Shown here piece after piece: positions 14,401 through 25,505 of a stretch of 64,000 nt of DNA. Each line of letters begins with the position of its first letter. The first letter of the stretch is position 1. Location of the stretch: assembly GCA_003254905.1 (NCBI GenBank), contig QANU01028958.1:275447-339446 (forward strand), written 5' to 3'. The translations under genes were made by a program, and so were the position numbers. The DNA comes from Nissolia schottii (taxonomy: Eukaryota > Streptophyta > Magnoliopsida > Fabales > Fabaceae). The notes beneath the pieces were generated by a model. That model saw only the letters and a program-made list of their open reading frames with translations. It ran no database searches and was not told the origin of the DNA.

Positions 14401-16841
14401 CAGTTTAATGCAAACGGGAAATGTAAATATTAAAAACTAAATATTGTGGACTTTTGTGGGGTAGTCATCACAATTGACACATTCTTTATCACAAATGAAA
14501 AAATCTGCAGTTGTATCTTTTGTGTGTGTGTGCCCGTGTGTGCATATGTTCACCCATTCCCAAAAACTTATCCTCACAACAAGCATGCAACATGTGTGAT
14601 TGCATGTAATTTCAAGTTTAAAAATTAGCAATTAATAGAGAATTTTTTTACTGAAACTAGTGTGCAGCACCCTGGTAAGCCCTTGTTTTCCGCTTATTCA
14701 AAGTGCAAGGTAGTATGTAATGCCAAAAACAGGTTTAAGGGTAGTTATAGTAGATAGTATAAGATGAAGCCATACATAAAACAGCCTTCAGTCAATACTG
14801 TACTAGTTAATTGCACCTAAATTATAGTCATTCTTTAAAAGTGTCATAAAATTGAATTGGGAGGGGAAAAAGGTATAGGATATTGCATTTTTTAAACATG
14901 TCATCATATCGCATTCCTTATTACCCAGGGATACAAAACCAAAAATGGAAAGCAACATGTGAAGGCACCAATAGGTATTTTCCTCCAGAAGTGAAAAATA
15001 ATATGACATGACGTAATAATATACATAATATCATAAGCATTAATAACCTGTTGTTCTAATTGCCGATTTCTCTCTTCAAGTCTTCGTATTGTAGCCTGCT
15101 GATTCTTTAAGTGCGTTGCCTCTGTTCTGAATTCCTCAAGCTCAACTTTCATTTTTCGATTCTCAGATTCTAGCTCAGATAACTTGATATCTTGCTCCTT
15201 TAAAAAAATAGTATATCAGAACATGAACAACCCCATGCAGATATGCGCATATATTTCCTTACACACACAAATAGACATGTGACGAGTGACAGAGCACGCA
15301 AGTTTATATATCAACTTAACAAGTAGGAGAAATACAAATTCTTAGAAGCATAATGAATTAATGATGGAAGCCTAAATTAGTGTCTACAATCATACATACT
15401 AGAATTCAGCAGGATTGCTGATCTCTCTGCAGGTCAAGAGATGGAAACACCCTTAAAACAACCGTGGGCAGAAAACGAAAGAGATATTAGAAATGAAAAT
15501 CTTCTCCCGAAAGTCTATCTGATTACAAGAATACAACCTTAAAGATACATCCATTTTGTTCCAGATAAGAGCACACCAAGGAATTTATAAACTGCAGTGT
15601 TCACAGCATTTTGGTCCTTTGTGTAATGAACCAACAGAACTGTACTGCCGAGGTGGAAGTACACACCCAATGCTCATCTTTCTTAAAAAGAAAATATCAT
15701 TACAAGAATAGACTTAGATCTGAGAACCATGCTTCCATAAACTTCTCATACACATACATATATTAATATTAAGAAAGTTTAATATATACATTAAAAAGAA
15801 TTAAAACAAATGAAGAACAAAGAAAGGTAAGTGAAAAACTCTGGAAACTCACAGCAATTGAAGCAAGAGCTGGATAGGGATCTGGAGCTTCATATAGCTT
15901 TTGGTAGATGTTGAGAAAAGCATTTTCTCCAAATTTCGCCCGCTTTGTAAGATTATCAACCTCTTCCTGGTAGCCCTTAAGCAAGCTATTAAATAAACTT
16001 AACTTATCCTCTGGCGAAGCTTTCTTGAAGTCTGCAAAGCAACGTATTTTGTGATTTCTCAGACACTCATTCGGTACCCGCACCGAAACAATAATATAAG
16101 TAAACTTGAACAGGTCCAAATTTCTACACTTTTACATTATTACAATGCATCTTTTACGTGTATCTTTCTTTATCTGTACCATAATTTGGAGGGGAAAAAA
16201 AAAGTAGTAAAAGCAAGAAGCACACCTCTAGTGTTCTCCGCAAGCTTGCGCCTATTTTTCTGACTGTTTTCCTGGTTTTCCGCAATACGAAGCCCTTGTT
16301 CGTCCAATACGGATTTCTCCTTCTCCAACTCAAAATCTGAAAACCACAACACAATAAACCATCGCACCAATAAGTGTGTGTTCGGATCAGCTTATTTTGT
16401 GTTCAAAATAGCTTATAGTAAGCTTTTGAAAGAAAATAAAAAGTGATTATATTCCATAATTAACCATTTCCCAACCATGCCTCAAGACTAAATTATTATC
16501 TCCCTTTCTTGTTAGAGCAAAAACANTGAAGAACCATAAAAAAAAGAAAAAAAGAAAAAAAGTAAGACTAAAAAACCAATTAAACACACAGCTGCAAAAA
16601 TTGGTGGATAACACTGATTGCTAAAGCGATGGAGCTCAAGGAAAACCGTGTTAAGTGAAGCTGTGATGCAGTGTGCATAGACAGAGCGCAATGCAAAGCA
16701 ACGCAACGCAATGCAATGCAACGCTATGCTATGAAGATTTGAATTACCTTTCCAGAAGGCGGAGACGACGGAGATCGGAGAAGACGACGGAGAGTTCGGT
16801 TTCTCCCTCTCGGATCCGGATCCACCTTGCGGAGCCTCCAT
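5485..16841 (-). CDS. CASP: CASP-family Golgi tail-anchored coiled-coil protein, 19 exons, 688 aa
   Basis: Exons on the minus strand: 16748-16841, 16226-16336, 15853-16031, 15048-15197, 13674-13762, 12787-12896, 12563-12657, 11787-11842, 10047-10212, 9380-9472, 9154-9282, 8721-8840, 8474-8560, 7694-7801, 7431-7574, 7212-7313, 6545-6624, 5633-5725, 5485-5545. All introns read GT-AG, phases match, and the sum is 2067 nt (688 codons plus TAG). The protein follows Arabidopsis CASP (At3g18480, about 689 aa) closely from memory: FDLEKEKSVLDEQG-like start, long heptad coiled coil, then a C-terminal membrane span near residues 643-662 (FAFFYTIGLHVLVF) with the family's conserved Tyr and His. CASP proteins are golgins anchored by their C terminus and work in Golgi vesicle tethering and traffic. 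An in-frame Met eight codons upstream (16865) exists, but the Met at 16841 matches the family start. Intron 8 contains the assembly gap, and exon phase across it is intact, so no coding exon is missing. Confidence 0.95.
10438..11318. other. Assembly gap (881 N) inside CASP intron 8
   Basis: A run of 881 N. The flanking exons, ending at 11787 and starting at 10212, join in phase and continue the family sequence, so the gap lies wholly in an intron. Single N bases also occur at 16526, 39411 and 47733. Confidence 0.95.
13190..13510. repeat. Imperfect ~160-190 bp tandem duplication in CASP intron 5
   Basis: Two pyrimidine-rich blocks, about 13190-13345 and 13375-13510, share the same order of phrases: an AATCC-rich start, CTTGCCC, a TTTTGTT run, CCTCCCA-CACCCTGCC, then GTAG-TGCTTGGAGTCA. 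Similarity is uneven, which suggests an old duplication. It is intronic and not coding. Confidence 0.55.
13847..14260. mobile_element. TRIM (miniature non-autonomous LTR element) in CASP intron 4
   Basis: Two direct terminal repeats (13847-13967 and 14119-14260) share TTAGGA-CCAATTGCAAG, a GGAAGTACA-GATTCC block and CCCAAGGTTCT-ATCA. The left repeat is followed directly by ATTGGCATTAGAGTC, close to the plant initiator-Met primer-binding site. A purine-rich GTGGTGGGA precedes the right repeat. A 5-bp duplication TAAGG flanks the element (13842-13846 and 14261-14265). With 414 bp, terminal repeats of 120-140 bp and no coding capacity it fits the TRIM class. The repeats have diverged clearly, so it is not recent. 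Confidence 0.85.
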
Positions 16842-17250
16842 TTCTGCACTTTCTCGGATCCTCACAATGCGAAGTTTTCTTCTTCAACAAAAATTCAAAT
16901 TCTCTCTCTATATGTCAGGTTTATTCACTGAACTGAAAAACTCTGAATGTTTATTCGCGCGGGATGGGAAAAACGGATCTGAATGTTTGCGAAGAAATGC
17001 AGCTATAGCTGGGTTTGTTTCTGTGTCATAATCATGCCATCGTTCTGTTCGTAATTTCGTAATCCATGACCATTTTTCAGGTGCGGGTTTCTCTCCCTTT
17101 TTTTTTCACCATCGTAATATTTTGGGACCAGCCGCATAGACATAGCCCTTTTTTTTTCTTTTTTGGGCCTATGGCCCACTATCTACCCAAGGAAATAGCC
17201 ATATGTATTGGGCTAAATTAAGAGAATATAAATCTCAGGCCCGTCTCATA
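16842..17250. other. 5' flank of the CASP-like gene
   Basis: Presumed promoter and 5' UTR of the minus-strand gene starting at 16841. It contains pyrimidine runs, and I could not pick a convincing TATA box. No coding sequence is seen. Confidence 0.5.
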
Positions 17251-19924
17251 CAACGTATTACGCAGCATTCGATAAGTCTATACAATTTATTATGACTTTA
17301 TAGTGTTTGGTGTATACATATTATTACATAAGCTTATATGTTATAGATCCCTTATACATTATTTTGATGTATAACTTAATCAAGCATATGAGAATGAGAT
17401 TACACCTAATAAGCTATTGATGGATAAGATTCACTAACACATTCAAAATACAACCCTCGACACTATTTCTCTTCCCTATCACGGCTCCTCTGTTGCAACT
17501 TCTCTATGCTCTTCCATTGCTGCACTACTGTTATCTATGTTGTAACTTCTCTCCATTCTCTTCTAAGAACGGTATTGTTTCTCTTCATCTATACACGATT
17601 GGTTCTTCCTGATTCTTTCTCCATAGATGTTCCACTTTCTCGGTCGTTGTTATTTTTTTTTTTGTATCATCTTGGTTCTTTCTTTATTTTATTTTAATGG
17701 CAGGAGAACATTGTTATATGTTTAAATTGTGTTGCCCTTGGTTCTTACATTGATTCTTGACACACATAATTTGGGGCCTTATTTTTAATATTTTAATGGG
17801 TGTTTTGATTTGTTATTATATATTTTCATACCCAAGAAAGTATTCTTACTTTGATTCTTCACACACATAATTTGGGACATAATTTTTTGACAAGTAAATG
17901 AATGTTTTGATCTGTTATTCAGTTATATCTCATTAACTTTTATCATAAAAAGTGTTGATCAAAGGCTCAATTATATATATGCCATCTTTTGCTGCATAAC
18001 GCGGCCAATTGTTTTGTCAATTTCTTTGGTGGATATATGAGATTTAGCTATGCTATGATTGCTGTGAATCTATTTTGAGTGTAAAACTATTTTGTATCTT
18101 TGTCTTTGAGTTTGGTTTGCGTTTTGATATTGTGCTTTACCAATCTAATTCATGTATGTACAATATAAGATTAGTACTTATATATGGACAAAAATGTTTT
18201 ATATATATCCAATTTACATCCCCATATAATCACCAACTTATTTGTAGACGATATACACTTATTTTTTTTTCTATCCTAAATTAAAAAATCACGCACCTCA
18301 CGCTCCATTTTTTTTTCATTCCTCCTCCTCCTTTACAATCATCACATGCTCCTTTTTTTTTCCGTTTTTCTTCTTCCTTCGCAGTACAAAGCATGGACAA
18401 GGTACATACGTCAGATATGCTCCTCCTCCTCCTCCTTCATAGTTATCACACACTCATTTTTTGTTGGTCTTCTTCTTCTTCTTGGGTTGGGTTTTAACAT
18501 CGTTTACATTTATATATGATATATAACGATGGCGATGTTTGCATTTTTATATTTTTGTTTTCTGTATGTTGTTTCAGAAGTTTTTGTATGCAAAAGTTGG
18601 AGTTTTTGTATGTTTTTTATGCAAAAGTTTGTGCATTCCTAGTTAAAAGTTTGTGTATGAATTTGTAAAAGTTTGTGTAAATTTGCTAAAAAAATTTGCA
18701 TTGTGCAAACTTTTTTAGCATATTTACACAAACTTTTACAAATTCATACACAAACTTTTAACCACGAATGCACAAACTTTTGCCCAAAAAAAAACAAATT
18801 TTTACTCTTGCATATACAAACTTTTGAAACAACATACAAAAAACAGAAATATAAAAATGCAGACATCACCATTGTTATATATCATATATAAATATAAACG
18901 ATGTTGAAACCCTATCCAAGAAGAAAAAGAAGACAAATAATTTTTGTTTGGAGGCTAGTTTTTGTTGTTTTCTGTTTGGGCTTTAGCCCCTTTGTCTACC
19001 AAAAAAAAAATTTGGTTAAGCTGGAATGAGTGTAGAATACAGGGATACAATATGCTAGCTAGGTCACAAAACAAGATAACAATAACCGGAAACAGGCAAA
19101 CAGAACACGAGTTATTACTGGATTTCCAACACTGAAACACAGGGTCTAATCTTGATTAATGAAAGCTGCGATGCGGCTAATCAAGATCTTGGCCTTGTCG
19201 CAATCGGGATTAAAGATATGAAAATCATGCAAATATGAAAATCATTATGACAGTTTTATTTTTTTTTGTAAAGAGGCACATATTAGTATAAAATATTCTA
19301 ATCTCACATTGATTACATCACAAATATTTTAAGTGTTTATATACATTTAATAATTGTTGTATTGGTAAAAAGAGTTGAAAAAGGAGTTGGGCCGCGCGCA
19401 TGAGTCAAAACCATTTGGGCTCTTCGAAGTGCAAATTGATGGATTCTCCCCCCTGTGCGCACGATAAATAGCACGCCGGTCTTTTTGCAAAATTATTTTT
19501 TTGGATTTTTTGCAGTTTACCTAAGAACCCATGATTTTCGCATGCGTTGAATTCTCCAGCCGCCACTGTGTGCTAACGTAACACATATGTGAATATTTAC
19601 TTAGATTTTAATTAACCAAATTAAAATATTTATTAAATTTATTTTGTTCAGAATTTGCCACCACAGTTGGCGAATTCATTAAGAATTCGCCAGCGCGGTT
19701 GGCGAATCTCAACCCCCCGTGCCACGTCAACCAAACCGTGGTAACCCTGTAATATGTTTCCAGACAAGGATACTTTGGTAATTTGATTTTTTCACAGGGG
19801 CAATACAGTAAAAAAGTTTATAATGGATCTATAACATATAAACTTATGTAATACGTTGTGGACACCAAACCCCATATAAAGTTATAATAAATTGTATAGG
19901 CTTATCCAATTTGGCTTAATACAT
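17251..19924. mobile_element. 2.7-kb element with ~100-bp terminal inverted repeats (DNA transposon derivative)
   Basis: The left end (about 17251-17365) and the reverse complement of the right end (about 19815-19924) align over roughly 100 bp: both read GTATTA, ATAAGNCTATACAATTTATTAT, a TTTGGTGT core and CTTATATGTTATAGATCC, at around 80-85% identity. No transposase frame is visible between them. The interior holds a 480-bp hairpin (18461-18940), CTC/CTT microsatellites, and a GC-richer segment at 19540-19720 with repeated GAATTCGCCA / GGCGAATT motifs in both orientations. A TTA-type duplication as in PIF/Harbinger is possible at the ends but not clear. The superfamily is therefore unassigned. 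Confidence 0.6.
18461..18940. repeat. Near-perfect long hairpin (two ~240-bp arms, 3-base loop)
   Basis: Sequence from 18461 to 18700 is repeated inverted from 18704 to 18940 around the centre TGCA-TTG-TGCA at 18697-18707. The arms match over TTTGCTAAAAAAATTTGCA, the repeated AAAAGTTTGTGNAT phrases, TATATATGATATATAACGATGG and a CTTCTTCTT block, with scattered mismatches. Transcription would give a long double-stranded RNA. The short frame seen across one arm is a consequence of the repeat and not a gene. Confidence 0.85.
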
Positions 19925-21493
19925 TAGGTCACTTATCCGGTGTTCATCCAAAAGAACCGCACATTCAATTTTAATTTATTAACAGTAAAAGACTATTTTA
20001 TCTCTTATCTCAAATTAAATTTTCAATTTAAACCACTCATCGTCTTTACTCTTTCCGACAAAACCATAGCTAAACACCACCTTCACCTCCATTATCCAAT
20101 AAAAAAAAAAATCTTTAAAAATAACAAGATTCCAATAACTTTTTTACCCCACTTTTCCTCTTCCTAAACACCATGGCTCCTTCTTGTTCCTCCCCCGTCT
20201 TCCCCCTCAACTTTAACAACCACCACTCATTCCCACCATTGAATGATACAGAAACACAGAACATTTCACATCCGAAAATCAATTTTTTTGAGTTAATCAA
20301 TCTTTGATTTGCTTCAATTAAAATCCAATCCCTTTATATCAAGAGTTTACAAATCAAGTCACAAAATACACCAACAAATTCAACCAACAAACTTAAAAAT
20401 TAACCAAAAGTTAGATGAAAAAAAGAGGAGGAGGAGATGAACTAAGCACCACCGCGGAATCAAGCATCCACTGCCGCTACAAGTTGAGAGAGAAACTTGA
20501 GTGTGAAATCTAATATAAACCCTAAGTTTGGCCAAAAAAACTCAGATTTGCTTTCTAGGTATATCTCCTTTGATTTCCTTAGGGCTATTGAAGAGCTTTC
20601 CAAGACAAATCTAACGAGCCAAAAAGCACGAATTTTAAGTGAAGAACGATTGAGAAATCGCGAGAAAACTCACTAAGCTCATCAATATGCCAACAATGAT
20701 AACGATGTCGACAAGCTCTCTACCGCGGTGGAGCATCGCGACGGTGGTCGGGCAGTGGAGTGGGGACAGCAACGGACAGTGCCCTTGAGAAGAGGTTGTG
20801 AAGGAATATTGTGAATAGAGAGAGAAGGATAGGGTTTAATGGTAATTTAAACCTTTTAAATTACCAGTTACTTGTTGGATTATGTAGGATCTTATTTCAT
20901 GCATTTTCACTATAAATTATTGTTATAATTTTTAACCATCGGATGAATATTATATTACATTAAACGGTATGGTGGACAAATTAAGTGCAGATCCAATGTA
21001 CCACTTTTGGGCATGGACACTGGATACGTGACCAAAATCTTAAGACCCTCTCACCAGCTATTCACAAAAGTATGAGTTATATTTTGTGTTTTTCTCCTCG
21101 CCTTTTACACTTTCTATATATCTCTTCCTCTCTCTTTTTCCTTAGGCAACGAGTGCCTACTATCTATAGACCACTTCAAGTGATACGAACGTCATTTCCA
21201 AAACATAATGTAATTATTACAACAAATATCTATTAGCTTGCTTCAAAACCAAGATTTATTTGTTCGTTTCCAAATTACTCAACATACCAAAAAGAAGTTC
21301 CAAATTACACACATTACAAATAACAAATCAATAATGAGCTTCTCTGAAAGAGAAACCACACAAATTAATGAAATAAATATGACAAATGATTGTGAACCCA
21401 AACAACACCCAAAATAGAAGACTACACAAACTTGTTGCTCCAAACGCCCAATCTTGTTTCAATATAGCGCGAGCCAAGATTGCACGAGCAATT
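19925..21493. other. Intergenic region without a recognised gene
   Basis: 20160-20860 is somewhat GC-richer, with CCGCGG-type phrases and purine-rich stretches, and may be an old element, but no domain, terminal repeat or splice structure is recognised. The 3' flank of the PCR-type gene occupies the right end. Confidence 0.5.
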
Positions 21494-22585
21494 CTAGCGA
21501 GTCATTCCTGATACAACATGTGGAGCCACTTGGTTGGCTCTGTTCATTTTTTCCTCGTTGGCTGTCCAACCTACATATTTTATGTGTGTGATCCAATATT
21601 AGATTAGTGAATATGATCATATGATACAAGTACATGGATGGAAGAATGATAGAGATTTTACTTTTTCAATTGTTATTTGTACGTTAAAATGTATACATGA
21701 ATGGATGCTATGAAGAGAGAAAGACACATTCTTTTGGTGGTAATAGGTGTGATCAAAACTCTATGTCATTCTATACACAAATAACATTACTTTTAAAATT
21801 CAATTACAATTTTTATGCACTTAAAAGATTCATAAAACTGTAAAATCATGGTGGATACTGGATAGTTACACTTCCTGAAATTTTATTAGGCGATTGTGTC
21901 AAACTTTTAATGTTGGTTTATGATATTTAGAAATTGAACTTTATACCTAGTGAAGGGTCAAGCCCACGGTTTTTAAGTTCTCTGTACTCTTGGCAAATAG
22001 CACAAGAACCACAAAAGCAGTGAACGCACAAGTCCATGCAGGGTTCCTCTGGCAAAGAGTAGAGCCCTCTGAGTTTGCTTCTGTATGTGTAAGAGTACAA
22101 GCATCCACACCCCACATACGAGAGTGAATAAAATATCCACCCCGCAAGTGCACAAGCTGCAATTAGAAGTAAATATACTTGATTAGCGAAACAATTAATA
22201 AACTTCAACAAATAAGTTGAAATATTTACTCACATGTTCTTCCTTTGTCTACAACTTCAGCATTCTGGCCAAAGGTGACACATGGGCAGCAGCAGGTCAT
22301 ACAGCCTTGATTGAATTAAAGTAGTTTAGTAAAAATCATGTCAATTAAATTAAATTGGGCAGTTGAAGTAAATGAAGAATTGTGTGCAAGCAACAATTCT
22401 GATTTGCAATTAATGATGACAAATGCAACAACACACGCAATTTAGTGCCACATAATTAACATATATAGTGAGTTTAGTAGAAGAGCTTAATTACAATTTC
22501 CGGGGTCTTCAAAGCAGCCACATAACCCTGTTGTCCATTTCCCGGTGGGTGCATATTGTGCTGCCTTACCTTCACCGTTATACAT
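21494..22585 (-). CDS. PLAC8 / PLANT CADMIUM RESISTANCE-type protein, 4 exons, 149 aa
   Basis: Exons on the minus strand: 22495-22585, 22234-22305, 21947-22156, 21494-21570. All junctions are GT-AG and the total is 450 nt. The product starts MYNGEGKAAQYAPTGKW, has the family motif CCMTCCCPCVTFGQ followed by AEVVDKG, then a cysteine-rich hydrophobic middle (GWIFYSLSYVGCGCLYS, and CMDLCVHCFCGSCAICQEY), the KNRGLDPSLGW motif and ends VVSGMTR. PCR proteins are small plasma-membrane proteins; Arabidopsis members move or tolerate Cd, Zn or Ca, while related FW2.2 and CNR proteins restrain organ size, so the exact role here is open. The family normally has CCxxxxCPC as its signature, and this copy has CCCPC. 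Longer minus-strand frames that cross the introns are read-through and not the gene. Confidence 0.92.
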
Positions 22586-23914
22586 GTTGAAATTAAAGCT
22601 GAAACGATATTAAACAAGATATGATATGAATAATATGTAGATTAAGAAGTTTATACACAGCGTGCTCGTATTTCTTGCATGTATATATAGCACTTGGAAC
22701 ATTGACTTCATATCATTACTTCATTAATTTCATTTTTCCCTAGTCGAACAACCAAGTTTTATTAGGTTGGTAGACACATATTGCTTTAAATATATACACT
22801 TTTGTTCACTATATCAAAATGCAAGGCTGGACCAAAGAAATTCCACTTCCCTAATTAAATTGAGCAAGGTGTCGTAGGTTTGTATTCCACATGCACGGCT
22901 TGAGTTTTAAGGTATAAACTAGATCTCTCTCTTTTTGGCTTACTTATCGATTATTCAACTAGTTATATGGTTATTATAAATGCAACATCCAGTGAATATA
23001 ATTCTAGGTTATGCTTCCCATGACCGATGATTTTGTTTTCATGGACTTCTTTAATTAATCAATAAAATTAATTAGTTGATTCTATATGTTAATTATTAAA
23101 GGTACGACCCGCGAGTCCTAATATCAATAGGCCAAATTAGCTACTAATATGAATAAATTCAAGTAATTAATTTGACACTTGTTTTTCTTTGCCAAATGTT
23201 GTTATAATTTTATAAATGGAAGAAACTATTATTGAAAAACATTTACTCTCGTAATAAGACAGCTGATCTCAAATAAAATTGTTCTGAGTTTAATAAATTT
23301 TAAAGATTAATATGTTACAAAAAAAAATTGGAGAAAGGAATTGGCCTTAATTAATTTCCCTCAGAGGAACACAATACAAAACTATACTTCTTGGATGCGC
23401 TATATATATATATACACACACAAATTAACTACTTAGTTGTACAGCTGTTGTTTTTTATGATTTTGAAAGATAAACATGGGGATACGTGGTCACGTCACAG
23501 TCGTGCACACGAGAATTAGCATCACTAACCGATGAATTTATTGATAAACAGGTCTATTCCATTATCAACTCAAATGATTATTTGTTACTATTTGTTTAGT
23601 ATTTTTTAAGAACCTAACAGCAAATATTTTGCCAATGTTTGACTTTGGCTTCATTGGCACGTTGGCCACTCGGAATAAATAAATTATTCCAAAAATTTCT
23701 TCAGCACATTTAATCTAGACAACGGGAAAGATCTCTGTTATTGATTTAAGATTAGTGTCTAAAATTTATTTTTGTTTAAAATTAATAATTTTTTTTCTGA
23801 AGTTACTACTGAGACATATTGTAGTTAGCCAAGATGAATTGGAAAACCGTTATCTTGGTTTCTAAAAAAAAAAAATTTGGTACGTGAAAAAGGAAAAATG
23901 ACAAGTTTATGGTC
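22586..23914. other. 5' flank of the PCR-type gene and AT-rich spacer
   Basis: Contains the presumed promoter of the gene starting at 22585, a (TA)n(CA)n tract near 23402-23422, and no recognised coding sequence. Confidence 0.5.
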
Positions 23915-24103
23915 TCAGAAAAAGAGTTTCACAATTGTCAGCACACATAAAAGATTGGATCGCAGGAGTTCAAGAATGTAGAAGCACCTATCCGCAATAG
24001 TTCTTTCTTTAGCAAGAAAGTCAACACAGTAGTTACCTTCATGGTCATGAAAGATATGGGTATTAGTAACTTCACGCCTATGGTGAATAGGAGACATTGT
24101 CAC
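23915..24103 (-). mobile_element. LINE-type RNase H fragment (probable)
   Basis: The minus strand encodes HIFHDHEGNYCVDFLAKE, which resembles the C-terminal motif (H-x-REGNxxADFLAK) of the RNase H domain found in plant LINEs and derived RVT_3 proteins. Only about 60 residues are recognisable, nothing upstream confirms a reverse transcriptase, and the conserved Ala-Asp of the motif reads Val-Asp. Treat as a short, degraded remnant. Confidence 0.4.
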
Positions 24104-24913
24104 ATTTGTCTAAAGCGCGACATTGTTCCTGTCCTGAGAAACTGTGCTCAGTTCAGAGACTTCCAATGATGTAACAAGAAAAATGTTACACCCGCAAATT
24201 CAGTACTTCCAAAGACATTGATCATACATCGTGTCATGTAAATTCAACTTAGAGCTTTGCGGGACTAATAAGATTGACGCAAACAGTCAATCATTTCAAA
24301 CATAATTCAATCGCAATAGTGATTGTGTTGATTAAGCATGACTGTTATCTTGGGGGAAACACGTAGCGGCCCGGGTTTTATACATAACTTTGTACAAATT
24401 TAATATACCAAATATGAGCACAAACACTTAAAGAGAAGAAATTAACAAGAAGTAAAGAGACATAAGAATTTAACGTGATTCAACAAATCTCATGCCTGTG
24501 TCCACCCTAAAGGATAAATACTTTCACTATGAGATAAACAACAGTACCAGAATTTTCATTAATTCCCACATGCAAAGCCCCTTGTACACCCTCTCTCATA
24601 ACTCAAATTATTCTTCACATCTTGTTCTTTCACCCTTCTTACACACCTAGGCCATTGATTTGATTTATAACCAATGATTCTTAATCACTAAAAGTCCTTA
24701 TTTCAAATCTCAACAAATTTTTTATATCCTAACAGAATCTATCCATATCCTACTAGATTTATCAATATTCTACAAAATTATTCATATAAATAATTTAGAT
24801 ATTACTAAGTATAAGGATAATCTCAATGATATACATCTTAAAGATAAAACATAAATAAAATCAATAATAATCTTATCAAGCATGAATCAATTTTTTCAAC
24901 ATGATAAATATAA
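24104..24913. other. Spacer with a possible LTR remnant
   Basis: Near 24460-24530 the phrase AATTTAACGTGATTCAAC followed by TGTCCACC resembles a motif often found in plant LTRs, but no paired repeat or ends were found. No gene seen. Confidence 0.35.
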
Positions 24914-25248
24914 GGGTTAAATATGTTTTTAGTCTCTGAAAAATTACAAATTTTGTGTTTTAGTCCTGAAAAAAAAATTAGGAAACAGTCTCTAACAATT
25001 TTTTTTGATAAGATTTAGTCTTTTCCATCAAGTTGAGTAGTTAACTGCTGATGTGGCAGTTAACTTGGCCACGTGGCAGGACACGTGTCCACAAGTTAAT
25101 TGTCACTTGAGCAGTTAGTGACCCAACTTAACGACAAGAACTAAATTCTACTCAAAAAATTTGTTAGAGACTATTTTTTAATAAAAAAATGTTCAAAAAT
25201 AAAATACAAAATTTATAATTTTTCAGATGTTTAAAACATATTTAACCC
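24914..25248. mobile_element. 335-bp MITE with long terminal inverted repeats
   Basis: The element begins GGGTTAAATATGTTTTTAGT and ends with the inverse, AAACATATTTAACCC. The arms stay alignable for about 150 bp (CTGAAAAATTA, GTCTCTAACAA, GANTTAGTTCTT phrases on both sides). There is no coding capacity. The type is common in legume genomes and is usually placed with Mutator-like MITEs; the flanking AATATA-rich sequence makes the target duplication hard to fix. Confidence 0.75.
25069..25088. promoter_or_regulatory. Two G-box/ABRE-like palindromes inside the MITE
   Basis: CCACGTGG (25069-25076) and ACACGTGT (25081-25088) are 4 bp apart in the centre of the MITE. ACGT cores are the binding sites of bZIP and bHLH factors. 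No nearby gene is clearly controlled by them; the closest starts are more than 2 kb away. Confidence 0.4.
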
Positions 25249-25505
25249 TTAATATAATAAAGCGGTCAGTCAAAGCAATGTAGTGCTGAATGTTTAATTT
25301 GCCGGTAGTGCTAAGTGGTCATCTTATCATTTAGTTGACTAGATTAAGAAAATTAACATTAAGTTGAGACAGACTACAGTCATTGAGATGCAACCCATAA
25401 TACAACAAATGCTCTTATTATAAATTAAGTAAACTTTGGCACAAAATTTAAACAGCAACTTTAGAATACAGATTTTATCTCAAAATAAGTTGTACAAATT
25501 ACTTA

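Noticed and set aside
18673-18891. 72-codon frame MCKFAKKICIVQTF...
   Set aside because: It lies across the loop and right arm of the long hairpin, and its sequence is dictated by the repeat.
21927-22211. 94-codon minus-strand frame at the PCR-type gene
   Set aside because: It starts in intron 2 and reads past the exon 3 donor; the four-exon model restores the family N and C termini.
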